Both the position numbers and the translations under genes were made by a program. DNA of 64,000 bases. Source: Nocardia pseudobrasiliensis NBRC 108224 (lineage in GTDB: Bacteria > Actinomycetota > Actinomycetes > Mycobacteriales > Mycobacteriaceae). The notes beneath the pieces were generated by a model, which searched no databases, was not told the DNA's origin, and saw only the letters and a program-made list of their open reading frames with translations. Shown in pieces: positions 46,073-53,384 of this stretch (position 1 is the stretch's first letter; each line of letters opens with the position of its first letter). The DNA lies in the NCBI RefSeq assembly GCF_001613105.1, contig NZ_BDBS01000001.1:124001-188000 (forward strand), given 5' to 3'.

Positions 46073-46774
46073 ATGTCCGATCCCGCATTGGTACTGGTCG
46101 CCCACGGCACGAGAAGTACGCGCGGCGTCGCCATGGTCGCCGAATTGTCCGAGGCCGTCGCCCGTGAGATCGGCGGCCCCGTCCGAACCGCCTTCGTCGA
46201 CGTCCTCGGCCCCTCGCCGGCCGAGGTCCTGCGCGACCTGAATCCGGTTCCCGCCGTGGTGATCCCCGCCTTCCTGGCCTCCGGCTACCACGTCTACCAG
46301 GACGTCCCCCGCGAGGTAGCCGCCAGCACCCACCCCGCGGTAGCCATCACCCCCGCCCTGGGCCCCGACCCCGCCCTGGCCCGCATCATGCACATCCGCC
46401 TGCGCGCCGCGGGCTGGCGCCCCGGCGACGCCGTGGTCTTCGCCGCCGCAGGTTCCTCGGACCCCCGAGCCCACCAGGACATAAACCAGGCCGCCACCCT
46501 CCTGTCGACCCGCCTGGCCACCCCCGTCCACACGGCCTACATAGCCACCGGCACCCCCCGAGTCCCAGAAGTAGTAACGGCCCTACGCAATTCAGGCCAC
46601 CCCCGAGTCTTCACAGCCTCCTACCTCCTGGCCCACGGCCTCTTCCACGAACGCCTCCAAACCTCCGGCGCCGACGGCACAGCCGCCCCCATAGGCACCC
46701 ACCCCGCCGTAGTCCGCCTCCTGGCATCCCGCTACCACCAAGCCGCCAAAACCCTCGTCCACACTCCGGCCTGA
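46073..46774 (+). CDS. Sirohydrochlorin chelatase (CbiX/SirB family)
   Basis: 233-residue class II chelatase; the metal-binding histidine is in LVAHGTRSTRG near residue 10, with the second half repeating the fold (FTASYLLAHGLFHERL). It would insert iron into sirohydrochlorin for the siroheme of NirB, or cobalt. ATG 46073 has AGGAGG 6 bases upstream. The last third has unusual codon choice for this genome: C-rich, with several rare ATA and A-ending codons. Confidence 0.9.
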   Translation: MSDPALVLVAHGTRSTRGVAMVAELSEAVAREIGGPVRTAFVDVLGPSPAEVLRDLNPVPAVVIPAFLASGYHVYQDVPREVAASTHPAVAITPALGPDPALARIMHIRLRAAGWRPGDAVVFAAAGSSDPRAHQDINQAATLLSTRLATPVHTAYIATGTPRVPEVVTALRNSGHPRVFTASYLLAHGLFHERLQTSGADGTAAPIGTHPAVVRLLASRYHQAAKTLVHTPA

Positions 46775-46874
46775 GCGACCTCTGCGCCGGGGCAAGGGTC
46801 CTTTGTCACAACTTTGGTCCATTTGGGGGAGGTTGGCGGGACGGAAATGATCCAATCTTGTAACATCAGGGTGC

Positions 46875-47267
46875 GTGAGCGAGCGCATGGAGCGGTTCCT
46901 GGAGTGGCGGAATCGGGTGGCCGATGGGGATAGTGAGCGGGCCATCGCGGTGCGGATGGGGATCGGGAACAATCGGGTGGGGCGGCATTTGCGGGAGAGT
47001 GATCCGCCGGTGGCCGAGACCGTTATCGACTTCGCGCGGGCCTACGGGGTGAATCCGGTGGATGGGCTGGTGGCGGCGGGGTTGGTCGCGCAGGAGGAGG
47101 CCCTGCGGGCCGCGGCCAGTGAGCCGTTGCGGTCGGCCTCGACACTGCAGCTGCTCGAGGAGCTCACCCGTCGGGAGCGGGAACATCTGCGGGAATCGGG
47201 GGTCGAGGGCGAGCAGGGCAAACGCCGTCGGCGTCGGGCCGGGATCGCGGAGGGCCTGCTCACCTAG
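46875..47267 (+). CDS. Helix-turn-helix-like hypothetical protein
   Basis: 130 residues. The N-terminal part (RMERFLEWRNRVADGDSERAIAVRMGIGNNRVGRHLRESDPPVAETVIDFARAY shortened to its key pieces: ERAIAVRMGIGNNRVGRHL) looks like an XRE-type DNA-binding fold, with a C-terminal basic KRRRRRAG stretch. No ligand domain is present. GTG 46875 has no ribosome site but TAACAT lies 8 bases upstream, so a leaderless or near-leaderless start is likely. Third codon positions are G-rich, opposite to the gene before it. Confidence 0.7.
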   Translation: MSERMERFLEWRNRVADGDSERAIAVRMGIGNNRVGRHLRESDPPVAETVIDFARAYGVNPVDGLVAAGLVAQEEALRAAASEPLRSASTLQLLEELTRREREHLRESGVEGEQGKRRRRRAGIAEGLLT

Positions 47268-47273
47268 TCCGAA

Positions 47274-48287
47274 TCAGCCGGTCAGGCCGAGACCGCGGGC
47301 CAGCACCGGCCACGATCGCAGGAACGAATCGCGGAAATAGCCCCATGAGTGGGTTCCGTCCAGGAAGTCGTAGGTGGCCGCGATGCCCAACTCGTCCAGG
47401 CGCTCTCGCATGGCGCGGGTGCACTGATCGGTCGCGACCTCGATCGCCCCGCCCACGATCACCTGATTGGCCAGCCCCTCGGATCCGGGCGTCATCAGGA
47501 ACGGACTGTCGGCCACATCGTGCGGCCCGGGAACACCGCTGCCGGTGGACAGATACAGATTCGTCCCGCGCAGCCGATCGGCATTGACATACGGATCGTT
47601 GGCGATCCACATCGGATCCCCGGGCGGCCCATACATATTGTCGGTATTACCGCCCCCGACCTTCACCACGGTCCGAACCATCCGCATACCCGTCTCGTCA
47701 CTGATCCGCGCGCACCCGCTGTAGGCCGCCACCGACCCGAACAACCCGGGCGCGGCGATCGCCAGCTGCAGCACCGAGGTGGCCGACATCGACATCCCCG
47801 AAATCGCCTTGCGCCCATCCGTTCTCAGCGCCGCGTCCATCACCGGCGGCAACTCCACGGTGAGAAACGTCCGCCACTTGTTCACCCCGAGCGCGGGATC
47901 GGTTGCGCGCCAATCGGTGTAGTAACTGGACCGCCCGCCCACCGGCTGCACGACATTGATCTCCCGCGTCGCGAGGAAGTCGAGCACATCGGTCTGTTTC
48001 CGCCAGGTCGCATCGTCCTCACCGCCCCCGCCGCCATTGAGCAGATACAGCGTCGGCCGCGGCGTCGAGGCATCGACGGGCCGCAGCACATCAATACCGA
48101 TGACGCGGTCCATCGCGGGGGAGTACACCCGATAGCGGATATTTCGCTCGTCGACGCGCACGGCATCGACGACACGGGCGCGCTCGGGCCCCGCCCCGGC
48201 GACGGCCGCTGTCGCGCCGAATACGACGGATACCAGCACGGCGAGGATCGACAGCCGCGTGAGTACGGTCCACTGCTTGGAAGACAT
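47274..48287 (-). CDS. Secreted antigen-85-like esterase/mycolyltransferase-family protein (copy 1)
   Basis: 337 residues. Signal peptide at 1-30 (LTRLSILAVLVSVVFGATAAVAGA). The mature alpha/beta hydrolase has RSSYYTDW, PALGVNKWRTFLTVELP, the nucleophile elbow SGMSMSATS (GxSxx, as GLSM in antigen 85), AAYSGC and a C-terminal GTHSWGYF histidine. In this order of bacteria such proteins transfer mycolates to cell-wall arabinogalactan or trehalose, or act as esterases. ATG 48287 has GAGGAA upstream. A close paralogue lies at 57416. Confidence 0.87.
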   Translation of the reverse strand: MSSKQWTVLTRLSILAVLVSVVFGATAAVAGAGPERARVVDAVRVDERNIRYRVYSPAMDRVIGIDVLRPVDASTPRPTLYLLNGGGGGEDDATWRKQTDVLDFLATREINVVQPVGGRSSYYTDWRATDPALGVNKWRTFLTVELPPVMDAALRTDGRKAISGMSMSATSVLQLAIAAPGLFGSVAAYSGCARISDETGMRMVRTVVKVGGGNTDNMYGPPGDPMWIANDPYVNADRLRGTNLYLSTGSGVPGPHDVADSPFLMTPGSEGLANQVIVGGAIEVATDQCTRAMRERLDELGIAATYDFLDGTHSWGYFRDSFLRSWPVLARGLGLTG

Positions 48288-48585
48288 ACGAATTCCTCGA
48301 GATTGCTTTGCTGCGAATATGCAACACAATATAGCAATTTTGCAGCAGCGGCGGCTGCGCCCAAGCGCTGCCGAACGCTCGATCCCGCTCGTGTATCCGC
48401 CCTCATGCTGCGGATTCCCGATTTCTCGCCAACTCGAACGATCCGGTAATGTGTCGCAAGTGTCACAGATGCGCCTCATATCCGGCGATCGGTTGACACA
48501 ACCAATCAGCGGACGACATCCACCGGGCAGCGTCGCCCCGACGGGTGCGCCCGTACGCATCACCGACACTGCGGAGGATCGCTAC
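48288..48585. other. Divergent intergenic region, about 300 bases
   Basis: Separates esterase copy 1 and the membrane gene. The part next to the esterase is AT-rich (48300-48345) and probably holds its promoter. The frame of the membrane gene stays open through the region, but a well-placed ribosome site only occurs before GTG 48586. Confidence 0.5.
48316..48325. promoter_or_regulatory. AT-rich 10-mer upstream of esterase copy 1
   Basis: On the minus strand this reads GTTGCATATT, 29 bases before the esterase start. The sequence GTTGCATTTT at 49438-49447, upstream of the 43-residue peptide, differs by one base. Both sit in AT-rich patches unusual for this genome. Confidence 0.4.
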
Positions 48586-49326
48586 GTGAGCACGGGGCTG
48601 CTCGCCTGTTGCGCGGCATGCGCGCTGGCACTGCTGACGATCGTCCTGCGTGCGAGTCGATGGCATGAGCGCCCGCCGTCGCGGCCCTTCACCGTCACCC
48701 TGGCGCTGCTGGTCATCGGTGTGGCCATGCGCAATCCGGAGGTGCTGGCCGGAACCTGGCTCGACAACGGCACCGCCGTCGATCTGCATCTGGCCAACTT
48801 CACCGACCTGCTGGGCGATCTGTGTTACGTCGCCGCGGGCTATTTCATCTGCAAACTGGTCGCGCGAGCCTGGGGTATGGCCTGGTCGGTGCGTTGGCTG
48901 GCCCGAATCTTCACCGTCGGCGCACTGGTCATGATCGCGCTGTGGGCGCTGTCGGACGCGCCGACCACCCCGGCCGTCTACGTCGGCTATCTGGGCGGCC
49001 CGGCGCTCGGATATTCCTATGTCGCGGCCTCGCTGATCCTGATCTCCAACCTGGCCCTGGTCGCCACCGCCGCCATCGCGCAGTCGTCGTGGCGAGTGCG
49101 ATTGGCGTTGCTGCCGCTCGCACTGGGCGGACTGCTCGGCATGGTCGAGGGCGTACTGCGCATCGGCAGCCATATGTGGCCGCAGCCGTGGGTGGACATC
49201 CGCGATCGCATCGGCTGGTATCCCTCGGTGGCGATGATCGTGCTCTACGCGGTATCCGGCCTGATCGGCTACTTCATGTACCCGAGCATCGCGCGCGAAC
49301 AGCGGCACGCGGTCGCGGCCGAGTAG
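48586..49326 (+). CDS. Seven-span integral membrane protein of unknown function
   Basis: 246 residues with about seven membrane spans and short loops (STGLLACCAACALALLTIVL, FTVTLALLVIGVAMR, LGDLCYVAAGYFICKLVA, YPSVAMIVLYAVSGLIGYF). There is no enzyme motif. GTG 48586 has GGAGG 8 bases upstream. It may relate to the membrane half of MAB_1171c-type actinobacterial proteins, but that is a weak impression. Divergent from esterase copy 1. Confidence 0.7.
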   Translation: MSTGLLACCAACALALLTIVLRASRWHERPPSRPFTVTLALLVIGVAMRNPEVLAGTWLDNGTAVDLHLANFTDLLGDLCYVAAGYFICKLVARAWGMAWSVRWLARIFTVGALVMIALWALSDAPTTPAVYVGYLGGPALGYSYVAASLILISNLALVATAAIAQSSWRVRLALLPLALGGLLGMVEGVLRIGSHMWPQPWVDIRDRIGWYPSVAMIVLYAVSGLIGYFMYPSIAREQRHAVAAE

Positions 49327-49556
49327 ACGTGCCGGATCGGCTGTCTCAAATGTGAAACAGCTCTCTCCTTCAACCTCGGGCGGGTGCGCCGCCCGCTCGC
49401 GTTCTCCCCGCTGGTGAGCCGATTCGCGCGGCACTATGTTGCATTTTTCAATCAATATGATGCAAATCTGGGTTGCAAAGTGTGATGCGCGAGTGCAATA
49501 GTTGTTCCCGTAACTGAAACACGGCCCGAACGGGTCACGGCCAGAAGGAGAACGTT
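49327..49556. promoter_or_regulatory. Intergenic region with repeated TGCA motifs
   Basis: AT-rich from 49435 to 49510. TTGCAT (49439) and ATGCAA (49460) form an inverted repeat 15 bases apart; TTGCAA (49473) and GTGCAA (49492) follow. It likely holds the promoter of the 43-residue peptide gene. No gene seen. Confidence 0.5.
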
Positions 49557-49688
49557 GTGAGCACTGCCGCTGTCCTCGGCATCGGAGCCGTCATCGCCGC
49601 TGTCGGCGCTGCCCTCGACTTCGTAACCCTGCCGCTGCTCGGCCTTTCGGTCGGCTCGGCGCTCGGCTCGCTGGCACTGCTGGGCTGA
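49557..49688 (+). CDS. 43-residue hydrophobic peptide
   Basis: GTG 49557 has AGAAGGAG 6 bases upstream and the frame runs 43 codons to TGA. The peptide is almost all small and hydrophobic residues: VSTAAVLGIGAVIAAVGAAL, then a single D-F-V-T, then a second Gly/Leu/Ser-rich stretch ending LALLG. The only charged residue is one Asp in the middle. It could be two short membrane helices or a secreted amphipathic peptide. No family recognised. Confidence 0.6.
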   Translation: MSTAAVLGIGAVIAAVGAALDFVTLPLLGLSVGSALGSLALLG

Positions 49689-49818
49689 CCGGCGTGCGCG
49701 AGGTCCGCGGGGGATGTCGCCCACCTCTCCGGGCGACCCCCTGCGGGCGCGACGCGGCCCGTTGCATATTCGACCTCATATGATTCGACACTGATGCAGG
49801 GATCGGCGGTGAACAACG

Positions 49819-50409
49819 ATGACGGTGGTATCGGCTCACGCGGAACTGGAGAGCTGCGTCGACCGCGCCGTCGCGGGCGAGCGCTCGGCGGTGTGCCGGG
49901 TGGTGGAACTCGTGCGCCCGTGGGTGCTGCAGTACTGCCGCGCCCGGGTGGGTTCCGGTGATACGGGCCGCCTTTCGGCCGACGACGTCGCTCAGGAGGT
50001 CTGCCTCGCGGTCGTCGACGCACTGCCCCGCTACCGACGCGAGGGCAAACCGTTCATGGCCTTCGTCTACCGCATCACCGCGCACAAACTCTGCGACGCC
50101 TTCCGCGCCCTGCGCCGCAACCGGACCTGTCCGACGGCATCGGTCCCCGATGTGATCGATACCGATCGCGGCCCCGAGGCCCACGTCCTGGACCGCGACG
50201 CCGCCGACCGGATGCACGCCCTGATCGCCACCCTGTCCCACACCCAGCGCCGCATCGTCTTCCTGCGAGTCGTGGCGGGACTGTCCGCCGAGGAGGTCGC
50301 GACCCGCCTCGGCCTGACCCCGGGCGCTGTCCGCACCGCCCAACACCGGGCCCTCGAGCGCCTGCGCGCCCAACTGGCCGACCGTGCCCATCCCCACGCG
50401 AAACACTAA
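49819..50409 (+). CDS. Sigma-70 family factor, SigD/ShbA type
   Basis: 196-residue ECF-like sigma factor. Region 2 is LSADDVAQEVCLAVVDALPRYR ... FMAFVYRITAHKLCDAFRALRR; region 4 is LSHTQRRIVFLRVVAGLSAEEVATRLGLTPGAVRTAQHRAL. The wording matches my memory of mycobacterial SigD and streptomycete ShbA. The usual neighbouring anti-sigma gene (rsdA) is missing; a small secreted protein follows instead. Start ATG 49819. Confidence 0.9.
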   Translation: MTVVSAHAELESCVDRAVAGERSAVCRVVELVRPWVLQYCRARVGSGDTGRLSADDVAQEVCLAVVDALPRYRREGKPFMAFVYRITAHKLCDAFRALRRNRTCPTASVPDVIDTDRGPEAHVLDRDAADRMHALIATLSHTQRRIVFLRVVAGLSAEEVATRLGLTPGAVRTAQHRALERLRAQLADRAHPHAKH

Positions 50410-50434
50410 CCGAGACAACCGATTCGAGCACACC

Positions 50435-50641
50435 ATGCGATTTAGCGCCGGAACCCTGGCGGCCACCCTGGCCGCCGCAGTCACGATCGGCTCACTCGGC
50501 CTGCCCAACACCGCCGCCACCGCCGACGCAACCCGATCGATCGTCGACCGTGAGGACGTCGACCGCCCGGGAAACCTCCAACCGCCGGTCGAACCGACGA
50601 TCCGGTCACCGGCGCGATCCGCATTCGATGTACCGCCGTGA
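50435..50641 (+). CDS. Small secreted peptide downstream of the sigma factor
   Basis: 68 residues: a signal peptide (MRFSAGTLAATLAAAVTIGSL, cleavage near AATADA at about 31) and a polar, acidic-basic mature part of about 38 residues with no cysteine (RSIVDREDVDRPGNLQPP). It starts 25 bases after the sigma gene, so cotranscription is likely. No clear ribosome site; family unknown. Confidence 0.55.
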   Translation: MRFSAGTLAATLAAAVTIGSLGLPNTAATADATRSIVDREDVDRPGNLQPPVEPTIRSPARSAFDVPP

Positions 50642-50814
50642 CCCCACGACGTGCCGTGGACTCGATAACCGATCGAGTCGCGGTATGCCGCCGCGTTCGC
50701 GTGCACCCCGGCCGGCCTCATCCCTCGCCCGGCCGGGGCCGATGATCGCGACGCGGCGGAGACGACCGGATGCGCACGGGCGCCGCCGCCCGGGCCCGCG
50801 CGCATCCGGTTTCG

Positions 50815-51876
50815 TCAGCGCGCCGCCACGCGCAGATCGCCGAAGGTGACGCTGCGGGTCATCGGACGCTCCAGGAAATCGTGCGGGAAGCCGAGCTCGA
50901 TGGCGCTGGCCGCGCGCAGCCGATCCAGTTGCGCCGCATCGAATTCGACCTCCAGCGCGCCCAGATTGTCCTCCAGCTGCGCCGCGGTGCGAGCGCCGAT
51001 GATCGGCGCGGTCACACCCGGCGTGCGCAGCGTCCACGCCAGCGCAACCTGTGATGGCGTCCGATCCAGTTCGGCCGCAACCTCTTTCACCACCTCGGCG
51101 ATCCCGAGCCCGCGTTCGGTGAGCGCCCCGCTGGCCAGCGCGACATTCTTGCGCGTGCCCTCCGGTGAACCCACGGCCTGATCGGCCAGATCGGCGCGGC
51201 TGTACTTCCCCGTCAGCACCCCGCTGCCCAGCGGCGACCACGGCACCACGCCCAATCCCAGCTCCCGCGCCATCGGAATCAGATCGCGCTCACCAGTGCG
51301 CTCGATGAGGCTGTACTCGATCTGCAAGGCCACCAGCGGAGTCCAGCCTCGCAGATCCGCGATGGCCTGCATGCGCGCGACCTGCCAGGCCGGGGTGTCG
51401 GAGATGCCGACATACAGCACCTTGCCCTGCCGCACGAGATCGTCGAGGCCGCGCAGGATCTCCTCGACCGGGGTCCGGAAATCCCAGGCGTGCAGGTACA
51501 GCAGATCGATGTAGTCGGTATTCAGCTGCCGCAGACTGTTTTCCACCGAGGCGAACATGCTCTTGCGGTGATTGCCGCCGGAGTTCGGATCGCCCGGCCT
51601 GCGCAGCATGGTGTATTTCGTTGCCAGCACCAGGCTTTCACGATTGTCGCGGGTGAATTCGCCCAGCAGCCGCTCCGAACTGCCCGCGGTGTACATATTG
51701 GCGGTATCGATGAAGTTCCCGCCCCGCTCGACGTAGGTGTCGAACAGTTTGCGGGCATCATCGGCCTCCGCGCCCCAGCCCCAGTCCGCCCCGAAGGTCA
51801 TACCGCCCAGCGCGAGCGGGGAGACCCGCAGTCCGGAACGGCCCAGCAGCCGGTAGGTGTCGAGTGTGAGCGACAT
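50815..51876 (-). CDS. Aldo/keto reductase
   Basis: 353-residue NADPH-dependent oxidoreductase with a TIM-barrel. The catalytic tetrad is visible: D (NFIDTANMY), Y (TANMYTAG), K (LATKYT) and H (LLYLHAWD); cofactor segment SPLGSGVLTGKY near residue 215 and GARTAAQLEDNLGAL near 310. It belongs to the broad YajO/AKR11-12-like group; the carbonyl substrate is unknown. ATG 51876 has AGGAGG upstream. Divergent from an XRE regulator with a shared palindrome. Confidence 0.93.
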   Translation of the reverse strand: MSLTLDTYRLLGRSGLRVSPLALGGMTFGADWGWGAEADDARKLFDTYVERGGNFIDTANMYTAGSSERLLGEFTRDNRESLVLATKYTMLRRPGDPNSGGNHRKSMFASVENSLRQLNTDYIDLLYLHAWDFRTPVEEILRGLDDLVRQGKVLYVGISDTPAWQVARMQAIADLRGWTPLVALQIEYSLIERTGERDLIPMARELGLGVVPWSPLGSGVLTGKYSRADLADQAVGSPEGTRKNVALASGALTERGLGIAEVVKEVAAELDRTPSQVALAWTLRTPGVTAPIIGARTAAQLEDNLGALEVEFDAAQLDRLRAASAIELGFPHDFLERPMTRSVTFGDLRVAAR

Positions 51877-51951
51877 CGGTCCTCCTGTGTCGTCGTCGCG
51901 TTCGAATTCGAGTCTGGGCCGAGGTGAGGGCCGGGGTCAGGGAGGATTCTT

Positions 51952-51972
51952 CCTGGGATCGCCGATCCCAGG
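51952..51972. promoter_or_regulatory. Palindrome between aldo/keto reductase and XRE regulator
   Basis: CCTGGGATC-GCC-GATCCCAGG, 9-base perfect arms. It ends 7 bases before the TAGGAT -10 element (51980-51985) of the regulator gene, a position typical of a repressor site. Confidence 0.7.
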
Positions 51973-51991
51973 CTGGCCGTAGGATCGAACG

Positions 51992-52825
51992 ATGACGAGT
52001 GGCACCGTGGACGCGACCCGGGAACTCGCCGTCTTCCTGCGCACCCGGCGCGAGCGTCTGGACCCCCGCGATTTCGGCCTGCCGCAGCGGCGGCAGTCGC
52101 GTCGCACGCCCGGACTGCGCCGAGAGGAGGTCGCCGAGCTGGCCGGGGTGAGCACCGATTACGTCGTCCGTCTCGAACAGGGCCGCGGGCTGCGACCCTC
52201 GCCCGAGGTGCTCGAGGCGCTGGCCCGAGCGCTGCGGTTGGCCCCCGACGAGCGGTCCTACCTGTTCGATCTGGCCCGGCAGCGCCCGCCGCAGTTCGAC
52301 AAGGCCGCGACCTCGGCCGCCCCCGAACTGGTCCGGCTGGTCGGCGATCTGTCCCCGTTGCCCGCGATGCTGGTCAACCATCGCTACGACATCCTGAGTT
52401 GGAACCGGGAGATGTCGCTGCTGCTGCTCGACCTCGAGACGTTGCCGTCACCGCAGCGCAACAGCATGTGGTTGTGCGTGCTGCGTCCGCAGATGCGCGA
52501 GTTCTTCGTCGATCGCGAGCAGGTGCTGCGCGAGGGCATCGCCGATCTGCGCGCGGCGTGGGCCGCCCATCCGGAGGATGCGACGCTGGCGGAACTCATC
52601 ACCGAATTCCGCACGCGCGACGCGGAATTCGCGCGCCTGTGGGCCATGCGCGATGTGCGGGTCAACGGGCGCGGGATCAAGGTGATGCGCCATCCCGAGG
52701 TCGGCCGGGTGGCGATCCGATTCGAGGTGCTGATGCCGCTGCAGGATCCCGATCAACGGCTGGTGATCTACCGGGCCGCCGACGACGACAGCCAGGCGGC
52801 GCTCGACCGTCTGCGCGGGCGCTGA
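51992..52825 (+). CDS. XRE regulator with MmyB-like ligand domain
   Basis: 277 residues. Helix-turn-helix at about residues 35-80 (PGLRREEVAELAGVSTDYVVRLEQGRGLRPS), then the MmyB-like PAS-type fatty-acid-binding domain (MLVNHRYDILSWNREMSLLL). Such regulators often sit beside and repress an oxidoreductase gene. ATG 51992 follows TAGGAT by exactly 6 bases, so the mRNA is probably leaderless. Confidence 0.92.
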   Translation: MTSGTVDATRELAVFLRTRRERLDPRDFGLPQRRQSRRTPGLRREEVAELAGVSTDYVVRLEQGRGLRPSPEVLEALARALRLAPDERSYLFDLARQRPPQFDKAATSAAPELVRLVGDLSPLPAMLVNHRYDILSWNREMSLLLLDLETLPSPQRNSMWLCVLRPQMREFFVDREQVLREGIADLRAAWAAHPEDATLAELITEFRTRDAEFARLWAMRDVRVNGRGIKVMRHPEVGRVAIRFEVLMPLQDPDQRLVIYRAADDDSQAALDRLRGR

Positions 52826-52922
52826 AAAATTCGCCGAAAAATCTTCGCGGGATACGTCGAGCGGGCGTACACGGCTCCGACCAGTGGGTGAAAGCAGGTC
52901 ATCCGATACCGAGGAGCACATC

Positions 52923-53375
52923 ATGACCACCACCGTCAGCACCTTCTTCTGGTTCGACAATGCCGCCGAGCAGGCCGCCGAGTTCTATGTCTCGCTGCTG
53001 CCGGACGCGCGCATCGTCGACATCACCCGCAATCCGAACGGCTCGGCCTTCGTCGTCTCGCTGGAACTGGCCGGACACGCGGTCGTGCTGCTCAACGGCG
53101 GTCCCGGCCATCCGTTCAGCGATGCCGCGTCGCTGCAGGTTCTGGTCGACTCTCAGGGAGAGGTCGATCGGCTGTGGCGGGCGCTCACCGCCGACGGCGG
53201 CGTGCCCGGACCGTGCGGCTGGCTCACCGATCGCTACGGATTGTCCTGGCAGATCGTCCCGTCCGAGCTGCCGAAGCTGATGAGCGGTGAGCGGGCCGCG
53301 GCGGTGGCCGCGGCGCTGCGCACGATGTCCAGGATCGATCTGGCGGCGCTGCGGGACGCGCACGACAACGGGTGA
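52923..53375 (+). CDS. VOC-superfamily (PhnB-type) protein
   Basis: 150-residue protein of the PhnB/3-demethylubiquinone-like group of the glyoxalase-bleomycin resistance fold (TFFWFDNAAEQAAEFYVSLLPDAR; LLNGGPGHPFSDAASLQV; YGLSWQIVPSELPKLMSG). The reaction is unknown for most members. ATG 52923 has GAGGAG upstream. It is convergent with the NRPS gene, 9 bases apart. Confidence 0.9.
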   Translation: MTTTVSTFFWFDNAAEQAAEFYVSLLPDARIVDITRNPNGSAFVVSLELAGHAVVLLNGGPGHPFSDAASLQVLVDSQGEVDRLWRALTADGGVPGPCGWLTDRYGLSWQIVPSELPKLMSGERAAAVAAALRTMSRIDLAALRDAHDNG

Positions 53376-53384
53376 CAATCGCGC

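Noticed and set aside
48259..48585. N-terminal extension of the seven-span membrane protein
   Set aside because: The extra 109 residues are low-complexity and cross the esterase promoter; GTG 48586 has a good ribosome site.
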